Below are positions 1-13,341 of a DNA stretch of 64,000 bases, one piece after another. Both the position numbers and the translations under genes were made by a program. Every line of letters begins with the position of its first letter. Position 1 is the first letter of the stretch. The DNA lies in contig OZ231126.1 in NCBI GenBank assembly GCA_965153355.1, forward strand, positions 44,702,001 through 44,766,000. Reading direction: 5' to 3'. This stretch comes from Flaccisagitta enflata. Lineage: Eukaryota > Chaetognatha > Sagittoidea > Aphragmophora. A model generated the notes under the pieces. The model saw only the letters and a list, made by a program, of their open reading frames with translations. It searched no databases and was not told where the DNA came from.

Positions 1-300
1 ACGCAACATTTCATGCAAGGTTGCAACTTTGCCTCATACAGGAGTATTTTTTTTAAACGACTTTTTTTCAGATTCATTTTTGTTAGAATTCTGTAGACTA
101 GACTCTAAGTAAAATCAGATAGATTCTAGAGGGACACTGACCTACTTTGTTGATACTGCATGTTGATAAAAGAAATGCTCATATGAAATGATTTGTAACT
201 TTCTCAATGAACAGCCACGAAACAGATCGAAAGTAACGTTTGAAAAAATTTCCGCAAGATTAATAAGTTGAGCTCTGTTTTGATCGGCGGTCAAAAGCGT

Positions 301-494
301 TACAAGGCCGGACACGCGGCCACCGAAGTCGCGTGCGGGTGGGCAGGGGCCATATTTGAGGTCACCAGACCATTTGGGTAGGAGCGGTGAGGTCAAAGAA
401 ATAAAATCATAAAAAAGTAAAGTGTGACGGACCGATCAACCGACCGACCGACCGACGGACAAAGCGAGTTGTAGAGTCGCGTGCACGCGACTAA
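301..494 (+). mobile_element. Hairpin-ended dispersed element, copy 1 (HINE-like)
   Basis: Starts ACAAGGCCGGACACGCGGCC. A 5' motif GTCGCGTGC is followed by GGGTGGGCAGGGG, then a (GACC)n/(GACG)n run, and the copy ends in the hairpin GTCGCGTGCACGCGAC-TAAAA. The 5' motif is the exact reverse complement of the 3' arm GCACGCGAC. About 193 bp. Confidence 0.85.
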
Positions 495-815
495 AAAAAA
501 GTGAGAGCGGATCGATATAAAAGAGAGAGAGGGAGAGAGAAATGTCTTGTTTGCACACTGGCAATGAAGGCTAATGGCGATAAGGATTTCTCATAGTTTT
601 CAGTGTTGTTAACAAGACAGTAAAAATCGCCCCATATCGGATGTCTTTTCAATTTTCGTTAAAAAAGAAATCACTGAATCTGTCAGTTACTTAGATTCCC
701 AAGTAGTCTACATGATAATAAGTGATGATGTGAATATAGGTGAGCCAGTGGAGCGAAACAAGCTGCTTACAGTTTTCAGTCCATCAATATGAGACTTATC
801 TGTGAGAGAGAAAAA

Positions 816-820
<5 letters not shown>

Positions 821-883
<63 letters not shown>

Positions 884-1035
884 ATATTTGAGGTCACCAG
901 ACCATTTGGGTAGGAGCAGGGAGGTCAAAGTAATAAAATCATAAAAAAAAAGTAAAGTGTGACCGACAGACCAACCGACCGACCGACGGACAAAGCGGGT
1001 TGTAGAGTCGCGTGCACGCGACTAAAAAAAAAGAA

Positions 1036-1112
<77 letters not shown>
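821..1112. repeat. (GA)n tracts on both sides of element copy 2
   Basis: (GA)n at 821-881 and 1032-1112, nearly pure. Confidence 0.95.
880..1026 (+). mobile_element. Hairpin-ended element, copy 2, 5'-truncated
   Basis: Nearly identical to copy 1 from GCCATATTTGAGG to the terminal hairpin GTCGCGTGCACGCGAC. Its 5' third is replaced by (GA)n, and another (GA)n tract follows the 3' end. Confidence 0.85.
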
Positions 1113-1118
<6 letters not shown>

Positions 1119-1986
1119 AGTGAATGTTGCTCATTCAAACGGACGCGAGGCTGAAACGGAAAAAATAAAGAGATTAATGAATTCGATGATGACCCAACTA
1201 GAAAAAGAGTAACAAAAAAAGAAATAAAGAAAACAACTTGATGTACTTTTTTCCCTCCCCAAAATGTACTTACAATTCGCGATTGAGCAGTCAGAGGAAA
1301 TGACGGTAAATGCATTATTTTTGGGTAGGTGTTTTTCCATCACAAAGGAAACTTTCGCCAATCAGTTCAATGATTGGTATATCTGCACTATGATGAAGTA
1401 GGTTAATGATTAAATATATTGCAGTTATCATTGAATAAACTATGCTGATGAAAAGAAATTATCTATGAGAAATAAAAGAATTTGGCTTATTATCTGGAAG
1501 TATCATTCATTGATTACCAGTTGTTTACAGACTGAAATATTTCGAGATCAGTGTGCGGTAAAGTTGATTAGGCGCTACAGGCCGCTAGTATGTTAAAAAA
1601 AGAACAAAAAAAAAAAAAGAAAAAAACAACAAAAAACATTGGATAAATAACACGAAAAACAACCAACCTAGATGAAATCTCATCAGAAAATTGAAATTTT
1701 CAACTCCGATTATTGAGCTCATCTCGAGAAGCATTCAGGTTTCACTATTTACTAAAACAACCTCCTGCATTCTTCGTTGATGTGTTGTCAGGCAGACGCG
1801 TTTGGCCGATTTATCGCGTGAACTGTAAACTATAACTTTGAAATGAATTACGTTAACTTTGGGCTGAAGAATTTTCTCGTGACAACCGCGAACCAACCGA
1901 AAATGCAAATATCGGTTTGCTTTTGAGCTTCACGTATTTTTGAAATACATATTTTTGATAAATCTTTTATGACTCTGTCAATGGTG

Positions 1987-2538
1987 CAAGGTGTTTCACG
2001 CGTTTTGAGGTATTTTAAAACGACATTTCTCAGCTTTTATCATCTTTTTTAAACTTCTTAAAAAAGACCCAAAAAGATCTTGGTCGGCAGTTTTTGCACG
2101 CAAAATTTCGTGCTGTTGGGATGATTTTTGAAGCAACTGCAAAATTTTGAAGTTTGTGTTCAATTTCAGAGTGCTTTTCATTTTTGCCTTTAAAATTTTA
2201 AATGAAACAAAACATTTTTACTGAAAATCTGTCATTACATCAGTTAAGCTAGAGCCTAGGTTTATTGATTTTTACCAAAAATCGTAAAAATATTACACCA
2301 ATAAACATGACTAGATTTGCACCATTTACAAAAAATAAAGTAGAAATGACTGAGTCTAAAATCATTCATTTACTTCAAATTTATGTGGTTGCTTAAAAAA
2401 TTATCCCAATATCATGAGACTTTACATGCATAATCTGCTGATCAAGATCTTTTTAGATCTTTTTTCAGAGATAAAAAAAAATTACTAGAAGCTGAGATAT
2501 GTCGTTTAAAAATACCTCGAAACGTGTGAAACACCCTG
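1987..2538. mobile_element. Foldback (MITE-like) element, 552 bp
   Basis: Left arm CAAGGTGTTTCACGCGTTTTGAGGTATTTT. The right arm is its imperfect inverse, starting CAGGGTGTTTCACACGTTTC. The arms match for at least 110 bp, including AAAAAGATCTTGGTC. A TA follows the right end; the left flank is TG. Confidence 0.8.
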
Positions 2539-2688
2539 TAGATAGAATGTTGTCTGTTTACAATAAGCTTAACAGGGGTCGGGTTTTTTAAAGAGTTTTT
2601 TACAATGTCAAGTTGAATAGACTTACACCTTGAGTGTATAAAAAGCTGTCAATTTTTATTTCAATCGCTGAGGTCAAAGCTGGGAATA

Positions 2689-3271
2689 CCATCTTGGCCA
2701 TAAATATAAGAACAGCTTTTAAGTGTCATAACTTGCTTGATTTTAATCGCAGAGAGATGATTTTTTTTTCAAAATTTGCATCTTCGAAAAATCTATCAAA
2801 TGAGACCGAGCTGGTTCCTTTATTCGTTTAGAAATGAGAACCAAATGAATAAGACATTTGCTTTTTGCAATTGTGGTTGGGCAAATCTTTCTTAGATAAT
2901 GGAGAACGGTGCACTGGCACTGCACCCAATGTACTTTAAGATCGATGAGTTAAGCTTGTCTAGGATTAGCCCACATCCATTTGGATCTCAATCCAATTGA
3001 GAACTCAAACATTCAAACAAAAAACCTGCAGAAACAGGGGAAAACAACATGCAAAGCAAGGCTGAAATGAATCGTATAAATGGTTTGAAACAAGATAACT
3101 CCAGAGTACCTGCAGTCTCTCTACAAGTCAATGCCAGAGTGAATGCAGGCGGTGGTGGATGCCCAACATGGTAATACTAAATATTAGATGCAGTCTTATA
3201 TGTTTGCTGCTCACTTCTAGTCAATAAATCAACTCATAAACCTGCTGTTCTTATATTTATGGCCAAGATGG
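2689..3271 (+). mobile_element. Tc1-like deletion derivative with perfect 28-bp terminal inverted repeats
   Basis: TIRs begin CCATCTTGGCCATAAATATA and are perfect over 28 bp. TA dinucleotides flank both sides (2687-2688, 3272-3273), the Tc1/mariner target duplication. It is 583 bp long and keeps a transposase C-terminal remnant. Confidence 0.88.
2963..3187 (+). pseudogene. Tc1-like transposase C-terminal remnant
   Basis: In one frame GLAHIHLDLNPIEN matches the Tc1 family block around the third catalytic acidic residue. Further on, in another frame, EYLQSLYKSMPE-stop-MQAVVDAQHGNTKY matches the family C-terminus. There is at least one frameshift and one internal stop; the N-terminal DNA-binding part and the first catalytic residues are missing. 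Non-functional. Confidence 0.85.
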
Positions 3272-3547
3272 TAAAAATGTGTTTTACGCTCTGACGGGAC
3301 ATCATTATTATGATTTTTCTATCTGTCCTAACTTGTTTGATCATTAGCCCTTATTTGCAAAAGGTTGTTCATGATAGTGAGGAAATCATATACTATGAGC
3401 GCAAACTAAAAAAAACCCTGTCTGTTAGAGCCACCCCATGTTTTTGCAGGGCTCTTGGAAAGGATACCTTGGCAAAACTCTTTTCGATGTGTGCAGATGT
3501 TGTTGCTTTTGTGAAGCCCGAAAACAATAGTATTACAATACTTTTTT

Positions 3548-3625
<78 letters not shown>

Positions 3626-3910
3626 TTTTTTGGTAAGGAAGAAAAAAATCAGAGATTTTTCTGCTCCATTCCTCCGACTCAGAAAAGTGTTTCAGAAACA
3701 ATCTCAAGTATCTATCATGATAACCAACCAAATGCAAAGGCCAATTTACTGGATTCTGCATCATATAGATAATTCGATAATGGGCAACATGTATTTCGGC
3801 TGACATAGTTTGAGGCATAAAAACCTGACTAAATGCAAAAGAAAAAGAAAAAGAAAAAGAAAAAGAAAAAGAAAAAGAAAAAGAAAAAGAAAAAGAAAAA
3901 GAAAAAGAAA
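3548..3910. repeat. (CAT)n and (AAAAAG)n microsatellites
   Basis: (ATC)n at 3548-3625 and (AAAAAG)n at 3838-3910, then A/G-rich DNA to about 4030. Long ORFs here are repeat translations. Confidence 0.95.
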
Positions 3911-4597
3911 AAAAAAGAAAGAAAAAAAAAAGAAAAAGAAAAAGTTAAGAGGGGAAAAAAGAAGTTACAGAAGATGAGAAAAGAACAAGGACAAGAACAA
4001 GAAAAACAAGAAGAAGAAGAAAAAGAAGGTTTATTGAGCAATAAGAGGACGAAGCGCGGACCTTTTCTCGTTTTGAGCCGCGCGCGAAACCACATCACGA
4101 AATAAATGGCAGTTGTAAATTTTGATGACTTGTAGATTTTGTAGGGGAAGAGAAAGAAGAACGAGGACTGAGAAGTGGGATTTCTCAGTAACCAAAGTGG
4201 AATAAAAGTAAAGAGGAAAGTTTAGACCTAGAAGAGGGGAAGGGGGAATGGTGAAAAGAACGGGAGCGCGGATCAAGATATTGTGTATTGGTGAGAGGAA
4301 GAAAGGGAAAGGGACAGAGGAATCAATGATTAAAGTATGTTTATCATAAGAACAGTGTTTTGAGCTCTCAAATTCAAAATGTGTTATCTAAACAGGCTAA
4401 AGTGTCTACACGGTGAAACTTTATCAATAAATATTTACCACTGGTTTTAGCAACGTTGAAAAAAAATTTACTTCGGAGAACCCTTTGTACTACTAAAGAG
4501 CACATGGCTGCACGCTGTACAGATGATGGAACTCTCCAACTACTCTAATTTCAAATATCGAATTAAAACGTGTTCTTTTGCATCTCCCTCCGGCAGC

Positions 4598-5079
<482 letters not shown>

Positions 5080-5139
5080 CTTCCTCTTTTCTCTTTCCTT
5101 CCTTTTTGCTGCTGTAATTCTGCGTAAATGTCAATGAGC

Positions 5140-6890
5140 AAAGTTTACTTTAATTTTTAAAGCTCTTTTTAAACTTTGAAAACGGTTTTGTCACACGAAA
5201 AGGGAGATAAAAGTCGCCTCCTATTTTTCCTTGTCCCATTCTTAATTCCCCATCTTATAACTGTCTAGGTTTCTACTTTTTTTCATGTTGCGCTCTTCGT
5301 GTTTTTGTGTTGGTTTTTTTGTTTCCTAAGATCAATAATCTTTGGATGTATCTAACGGAGGTCCTGTGCCTGCCATGAGACAGGACTCCCTGTCTAATGG
5401 CAGATCGTTCGACTAAATTGTTTTAGTTATGGGAAGAAACAAATGATTATTTTCTGCTCTATCATTTAACGGATTACATTTCAGATTTTTGTTTTGGTGT
5501 AGAAAAAAAAATGAAAATAATTATTGTCTGTTCTGTCATTTACAGGACTAACAAATTTTGCTTATGATCATGACTCATTGAATTTATTCATGATTTATGA
5601 GGCATGGTCCCAAATTATGAGCCACGTTGACTTATCGATTTGTGCTAAAAACGGGAAACGGTTCGTTTCAGAATTTGTTTGGGGACAAAAAGGGAGAGGA
5701 ATAATGGCTTGACAATTCAATCCAAGCTAGTGTTGATCGAGTAAAAGATAAAATGTGGAAATGGCAGTAATGAAGGAGCGAAGACGTTAATTGGTCGCCA
5801 ATTTGACTTTCTTTTTGCCTAATCACTTCTCATCATCGGATTTTTTCCCTTCTTTGATTCCGTCTTCTTGCAAATAATCCTGAGAGAAAGACATATTCAA
5901 TGTTCAATTGCCTCAAATGGCATCTGAGATGACGAGTCTCCAATTCCCAAACTGGTTTCAAAACACGAGAAATTGTCCTGTACCCTATTTTTGGCCGTAC
6001 CGTATTCCGACTGAATCGGACGCGAAATTGGCAAAGTCTGGAATTTTTTTTCTATCTATCTATCTTGATGATAAAAAGCCACAAAAACTCACTGATTATA
6101 TATGCTCTCCCCGAAGCTACAGATTCACTGTATCTGTCTGTATCCGACGCCCACGTGGTGTTACAGTAGGGCTGACAGCGAGCATTTTGCAATTGATACA
6201 AAACCAATAATCATGGGAGACAGATTACTGATCAGTATTTCATTTGTATTTCTTTATAGAAAATTCATTTCAATGAGGGCAACAAAGAGGCAGGGCATAC
6301 TTAACTAATGCACACCACCCAAACAAACACAGACATACGTAACTACACAAAACGGAACATGGAAAAAAAAAAAACAATTGTAAAGCAAAGAACAAATGAC
6401 GCTACTTGACCTTTCAGGTTTCAGTGAAAGTCTTAGACTATCAGTTTAAACCGACAGACGGAACTTCAATAACTACAATTCATCTCAATTCACTCGTGCA
6501 GAACGTATATCTGCCAAGTGGAGGCTTGTAGATTATCACTAAGTGATCAACTCTTTTCATTCACAAGGTTATACCCACATTCCATGATCTAGCCCTGAAT
6601 AAAAATTGAGGTACACCACCACCCAACTCTTACAATTCATATCAATCCAATCATTCTCCAATCAAATTCATGAATGTCTTACGACGCCCCCTGTATGCTT
6701 CCAAATTACGCTTATCTACCCCCTCAATCCATACAAAATCATATTATGAACAGTATAAAATTGCGGAGCTCCATTATTCATCCAACGTGTGTGACGCATA
6801 TAACGATGTAAAGACCCATCCGGTGAAGCGCACACGTTGTAAAGAGCCGCAAAATTAACTTTGTTGCAGATGCTGCACGGCCTGTACCTG
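5140..6890. other. Unassigned, mostly single-copy-looking DNA
   Basis: I see no gene, element or repeat here. The short ORFs have no recognisable motif. Confidence 0.5.
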
Positions 6891-6899
6891 TGTATTTGT

Positions 6900-7163
6900 G
6901 AGTGTGTGTGTGTGTGTGTGTGGTGTATCCATATGTTTTCCAATCCGCATGTCTGTCAGTCAATCTATGTCTCTTATACACACACCATTCGCGTTCATCT
7001 TGGTAGAAGGAGTTGGAAGCTCCGCATGATGATATCATATCGCAGTTGTCTCCATGAAATGCAAATGCCGTCCTGATGATAAAATATTGGAGTGTTAAAC
7101 CAGCCTAGGCCGCTTCATGTCTGAGTGCTTGTCTTTTTATTGAAGGTAAATAATCTAAGTCTC

Positions 7164-7205
<42 letters not shown>

Positions 7206-7300
7206 GAAAGACACGCAGACGCGCACACACATGCATGCGCACACACACACACGCACACACACGCACACACGCACGCACACATGTACACGCGCACACACAG
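6900..7300. repeat. (GT)n, (CT)n and (CA)n microsatellites
   Basis: Short (GT)n at 6903-6922, (CT)n at 7168-7200 continuing into interrupted (CA)n to about 7298. Confidence 0.9.
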
Positions 7301-7769
7301 TCATTGTCTATCTAACCATTAGTGAATTTTGAAGAACGAAGGTCTTTGAGCTTTGATGTGAATTTCGCAACTTATTCAATGCCAGGTTTGGAGGATGTAC
7401 TGATGATGCTGAAGTTCTGCGACAAAAGAAAGTACTACGAGCTTTACTTTCACATTCAAACATACACCAAAAACTAATAAGTAATGCAAAACTTATCCCC
7501 ACAAAAAAAATTACCACGTCAGCACTGTAATTTTTGACAGTGATGGGGTCTTTTCTTTGTTCTTTCTTAGCCGGTTTGAAGATAATGAGTCCCGCGCATA
7601 GATATTGTTTTGGTCAGCGCCACTTTTGACATTTTCTCCAGCTTTGGCGTCTTACAAATTACGTCATCAGCTTCTTCCAATGATGGCTTCGTCTGTCCAT
7701 GGCACCTTCGTCATTGGTGTTTATCACCAGTAGTTTTGTAACAGTAGTTTCATAACAGTCGCCTTAATC

Positions 7770-8050
7770 ATTGTCTTTTTCATCAGTTATCTTCGTCACG
7801 GTTGTCTTCATCATCATCTTCAACACCGTCATCTTCAGCGTCGTCGTCTTCATCGTCGTCTTCATCGTCGTCGTCTTCATCGTCGTCGTCTTCATCGTCA
7901 TCGTCTTCATCGGCGTCGTCTTCATCGGTGTCGTCTTCATAGTTGTCTTCATCTTTGCTGTCTTCATCACCGTCGTTTTAATCATCGTTTTCATCGTCTT
8001 TGTTGTTTTCATCGTCCTCTTTTTTAACAGCGTCATCGTCTTTATCATGA
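7770..8050. repeat. Degenerate GTCTTCATC minisatellite
   Basis: Units of 9-15 bp built from GTCGTCTTCATC and variants. Both strands are open over about 300 bp because the units are multiples of three; I do not regard them as genes. Confidence 0.75.
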
Positions 8051-8439
8051 TCATGTCCAAAAATTGTCAATCAAAAGTGAGGTTGTAACAATCCGCATGC
8101 TGCAAATAAGCGGGGCATCAGGTCCCAGTGTCAGACTTCAATTGTTTTATCGGGAAAAAAGTCGAAGTCAGTCTTCGACTTTTTGACATATTCGAGAGAA
8201 ACAGGGTTTTCATTTTCTTATGGGAAAGTTGGGCATCTCCACCGACCGATTGCACCCTCGGACGAAATTGATAGGGTAAGTAAATTTGATAATTCTCTTT
8301 CATTTGGCGCCAAGCAGAATGCTCTACGACAAATATTTTTCGCGCTATGATTTTTTAAAGATTTATTTATAAAAAATTTGAATAGAATTTTTTTTATTTT
8401 TTACAATTTTGTGTAGGATCAATAAAGGAGTGTATTTAT

Positions 8440-8745
8440 GCTTACTGAGGCAATGCAAAGACATGTTTATGAGCACAGCTGCTCATCTGTGAGGGCGTTT
8501 ATGAGCAAGCTAGCTCACTTAGCAAGTCTATTTTTCTGATTTCAAATTGATTGAAAATGATTTATTTTGATATTTTTAGCTCATCTAGCTCATTTGGCTC
8601 AGTCCTGATTTTCAATGCAATCAATACATACAATTGCTTTTGTTTCAATTTAATAAAAAGAAAATTTCAATGACTGAAGATGAAAACATGGTGAAAATTG
8701 ACCACTGCTTACGACTTTTTTCCTCACGGCGACAGCCGCCATTAC
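8440..8745 (+). repeat. Dispersed repeat (TGAGCA-GCTGCTCATC type), intact copy
   Basis: TTTATGAGCACAGCTGCTCATCTGTGAGGG, TAGCTCATTTGGCTCA and later TTTTTTCCTCACGGCGACAGCCGCCATTACTG recur in the same order at 41515-42735, where the copy is interrupted. Function and ends unknown. Confidence 0.7.
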
Positions 8746-9067
8746 TGGTATACCTAGATATCTTTATAGATAATCACTATTTTTTCTTTCATTTACTTAA
8801 TTCTAGCCTAATCGTCCGACTGCGGGCACGTAAGCTTAGGCTCCCGATGCCCCTTTCAATATGGCGTCATCATAGTGAGCGAAAGGCGTTCATTTGAAGG
8901 CGAGTGCCGAGTGAGCTGACGCTTGAAGTATGTGTCGTGAGGAAGAGTTTTCATCCAGCAAGTGCTCTGAGTCGTCAAATTCATTGAATGGCCGTCATTA
9001 TGTATGCATTAGCTTGTACCTAAATGACGGAAAGTGATAAATTTGGCATTCCACATGCACTTTATGC

Positions 9068-9597
9068 TGTGGGGCTGTCTTGGGCTCCTGTTAAGATCAG
9101 TTTTGCCACTCAAATCCTACTTTAAGCTTTCCGCATCTTACCCTTGGTAAAACCTACCTCTATGGGGAACCAAAAATTTCAAAGTGCCTAAATATCTGTT
9201 TTGACTGCAGATTTGAAATCTGCAGAAAAAACTGTTAATTGAAAGTGCTTTCCTTTTTTCAATATTCCAACTAGAAGATGCTCAAAATAAGCGTTGAAGT
9301 TTGCAAAACTTACCTTTCTCTTTTATTTCTTTGTAAAATCGCCGATCTTACCTTTTTGTCATATCTTTAAGATGAAATTTGACTATGATCCTGAAGGAAT
9401 TTTGAAAAAAGAAGAGCACTTTCAATTATTAGTTTTTCATGCAGATTTCAAATATGCAGTCAAAAATGGGATTTTAGTAACTTGAATTTTTTGGTTTCCT
9501 ATAGGCTAAAGGAAATTTCAAGGTAAGGCGCGGACAGCAAGATGCAAAATTTTCAAACTGAAATTGATGTCATTAGAAGCCCAAGACAGCCCCACAA
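9068..9597. mobile_element. Foldback element, 530 bp
   Basis: TGTGGGGCTGTCTTGGGCT at the left and its inverse AGCCCAAGACAGCCCCACA at the right. Arm similarity persists inward (GACTGCAGATTTGAAATCTGCA against GACTGCATATTTGAAATCTGCA; AATTGAAAGTGCT in both), so it is nearly a full palindrome. No transposase seen. Confidence 0.85.
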
Positions 9598-10380
9598 CAA
9601 GAACTACTTGTAGAATTCTGATATTATTGTTTATTGTCATTTCGGTACAAGCTAGTATGCATTGTCTAGAGATTTGTGTGGAAATTTGCGCAAATCTTCC
9701 TAAAATATTTTTTGACGATCAAGTCTCTTATTATAAACTTCGGAAGAAGAAATTTCTGGTTGCATATCTCATACAAGAGTCTGTTTCTGAAGTAGCATAC
9801 AGTGAAACCAAAATCAGTTGCGAAATGCACAGGAATTTATCTTTGTTCCAAAAAAATATAAAAGGAACTAGCAAAAAGCAAATTCGTCGAGCTTCAATTT
9901 TGCGGCAACATATCAAGGAAATAACTACAATGTTGTTATGGATTTTGCCAAGGTATCTTTCCCGTGAACTCCGAGGGGTAAAGAGTGACTTTGACTGAAG
10001 CAATTCTTTCAACAATTTGCGCTCATGGAATCAATTCCCCTACAATCATGGTCAACTTGCCAGATATAATGGCCCATGATCATACGAACTAAGATAGCTG
10101 GAAAAAGTTGTGGTAACAATGTCTTATCGGGCGTTTAACTGATTTTCATCGCTACCTTTTGATTTAGTAACCTAAAAAAATGTTAGTAGCATTGATTATG
10201 CTCAGCATACTTTTCCATTCAACATAAAATGAAAAAAAGATTTTTGAAATTTCCGACCCAATAAATCTGTGATGATAACAGAATCGTCTACGATAAACCC
10301 AGGTTTCTCGGTTCGGAAGTATTGGCTGCTGTTTTCTTCAGATGCGAATGGTGAGGAGGATATAAGAAAGAATCAAAGAA

Positions 10381-10604
10381 AACAATGCCAGATACGCGGC
10401 CAATAAGTTGTCGCTGGCGGATGAGCAGGGGTTGTATGTAGGTGGGCGGGGCTGTAATGTGGCTGGGCAGGGGCCGTTATGCTCAGAAATCAGTATTACA
10501 GTCGATTTCAAGTCATCCGAAATTTCGCTTACCGGAACTTCCATCCTTACTATACTACCTACCATGGGACAACCCATCCTCTTCGCTTAGCCAGCGACTA
10601 AAAA
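10381..10604 (+). mobile_element. Hairpin-ended element, copy 3, third motif type
   Basis: Starts AACAATGCCAGATACGCGGCC. The 5' motif is GTCGCTGGC and the 3' end is TCGCTTAGCCAGCGACTAAAAA. The 3' arm GCCAGCGAC is the exact reverse complement of the 5' motif, although both differ from copies 1 and 13. It has no (GACC)n core. Confidence 0.7.
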
Positions 10605-11158
10605 GAATAGTCGCGGTACCAGATGCCCCTAGGTATGTGTATGTGGGGTTGAGAAGGTGAGAGGGGCAGCAGCCTTGGAGGGACCGATGATCTATGCTGA
10701 GGCAAATTGAGAATCATGGAACGTTTGAACATCTAAGGAGTCAACGTGGCTGAGATTTGGGCCAAAATCATCAATGAGATTTTTGCTCGGAAGCTGAAAG
10801 TTGGGCTTCGAGGTTGGAATTGAGAGCCAAAAGGCCATGATTAAATTAAGCTTCAAAGCTGAGACTTAGGCCTCGAGGCTGGGATTTGGGCCTCAAGGCG
10901 AGAATCTGGGCCTTGGGGGCTGGGAATTTAGCTTTGAGGCTGGGATTTGGGCCTTGGGGTTGGGATTTAGGCTTCTGGTTTGGAAATTGGGCCTCGAAGC
11001 TGGGATATGGGCCTTGAGGCTGGGGTGTGGGTCTCGAGGCTGGCATTTGGGTCTCGAGGCCGGGAGGGGCAACGTAGTTGAACAAGAAGGAGAAGAAAGA
11101 GACATTTCCCCATGTGCAAAAGCATGGGTCATCGGTCCCTTCGAGGCCGCTGCTCCAA
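10605..11158. mobile_element. Minisatellite-bearing inverted element, copy a
   Basis: The left end has GTCGCGGTACCAGATGCCCC, then GGGGCAGCAGCC and GGGACCGATGATC. The right end is GGGTCATCGGTCCC, GAGGCCGCTGCTCCAAAA, in inverted order. Between them are about 15 degenerate 20-bp units (TGGGATTTGGGCCTCGAGGC). It begins where hairpin-ended copy 3 stops. Confidence 0.75.
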
Positions 11159-11671
11159 AAAGGAGAAAAGTAAGAGGACAAGTGAAACCAGACCAACCAA
11201 AAGATGGACAAATTGACAAACTGTCTGACGCAGGGACTAACCAACCGACGGACACAGGAAATTCGAACGAAGAAGTCAAAGACGGGGTAAACAAAGAAGA
11301 AAACCAATGAGTGGATGAAAGAAGAAGAAAACGAAAAAGAAAAGAAGTAAAGGAGACAAGAAAAGGAGATGGAGGAAGAATGAATAAAAAAGTAAAGAAG
11401 AAATCGAAAAAGAAAGGAATGGAAGAAAAAAATGAGAAAGAAAAAGAGCAAAATCGAACAATGATAAAAGAGCAAAATCACCGAGAAGCGAGCAGACAAG
11501 ATTTCGATTTTGAAAAGGAACAATAAGAGCAAAAGAAAGAGAAGAGAAAAGAAAAGAAAAGAAAAGAAAAAGAAAAGAAAAAAAAATGTCGTCACGTAAA
11601 GATGGGAGAGCGTTTGCTGCTTGAGAAGTCTGTCCCAACGGAATGTCTTTCGAACTACATTTGTAAAGGTC

Positions 11672-12345
<674 letters not shown>

Positions 12346-12874
12346 GACAATTAATTCTGAAAATGTAAAGCAAGTTAAAGCCAACTCCGTAAAGGGTAAA
12401 GTGAATGTCTCTCTTTAAGCCTGACTAAGGGTCTTTTAAATGCGCCTTTTGAAACGTCGCTAAATCATTACTCGTTTACCATCTCTTTCCCACCCCGAAA
12501 AACCCTAAGCGGAACAAAAACCCAACCCCATATCCACCCCAATACCCCCTCTCCATGCCACCTCCCCGTTTTGCCCCCTTTGCCCATTCGCTACCATCCA
12601 AACCTGAACTCATCCCTGTCCCTACTTCAGGACGAATCCACGCTGATCTTCTTTTAATTGTCTCCGCTGTTTCTCCCCGCAGAATTCCACTAAATATAAA
12701 TCTAAACAGCGATCCCGCTTTAGTCACCGCTTCTTTCAAAGCATCTTTGGCAGAGAGTTGCTCCATTTTCTGTAATCCGCATTACAAATTGTTCATGACT
12801 TAAGTTTTTACGGTGTGATCCTATCGATGAGACCTACATAGCCCTACTCCGAGTTAGAAAATGAAGAAGAAGAT

Positions 12875-12908
12875 GAAGAAGAAACAAGCCGCGTGTCAGC
12901 GACTAAAA
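12875..12908 (+). mobile_element. Hairpin-ended element, short 3' fragment
   Basis: ACAAGCCGCGTGTCAGCGACTAAAAAG resembles the 3' terminus of copy 3 (AGCGACTAAAAAG). Only the end is present. Confidence 0.35.
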
Positions 12909-12997
12909 AGAAGACCAATTATTCATGAACGTGGTCGCGGATCTCTTATCAAATTCCGCCACCTTAAAGATTACTAGGGCGCGTATGTTTTATCCAT

Positions 12998-13205
12998 CTT
13001 TGAATTCTTTCTACTTTTCTACTTTCCACTTCCTACTTTCTACCTTCTAATATCTACTTTCTACTTTCCACTTTTCATACAAAGACTAAGGCAAAGGCGC
13101 ATTTGTATTATCTATCCATTTGTGATATCCATCTTTGAATTCTTTCTACTTTTCTACTTTCCGCTTTCTACTTTCTACTTTCTACTTTCCATTTTCTACT
13201 TTCCA

Positions 13206-13281
<76 letters not shown>

Positions 13282-13315
13282 ATACAAACACTAAGGCTAA
13301 GGCGCGTTTGTGTTA
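12998..13315 (+). repeat. (TTTCTAC)n heptamer blocks within a duplicated segment
   Basis: Two runs of CTACTTT units (about 13013-13070 and 13138-13278). Each is preceded by ATCTTTGAATTCTTTCTAC and followed by TTTTCATACAAA-ACTAAGGC-AAGGCGC, so a larger unit is duplicated. Confidence 0.85.
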
Positions 13316-13341
13316 GCCATCTTTGAATTCTTTCTAATATA

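Noticed and set aside
7764-8088. ORFs of 98-105 aa (MKTT or VVFI repeats)
   Set aside because: Both are readings of the same GTCTTCATC minisatellite on opposite strands.
9564-9998. 144-aa ORF
   Set aside because: It starts inside the foldback element ending at 9597 and shows no family motif; likely chance in A/T-rich DNA.
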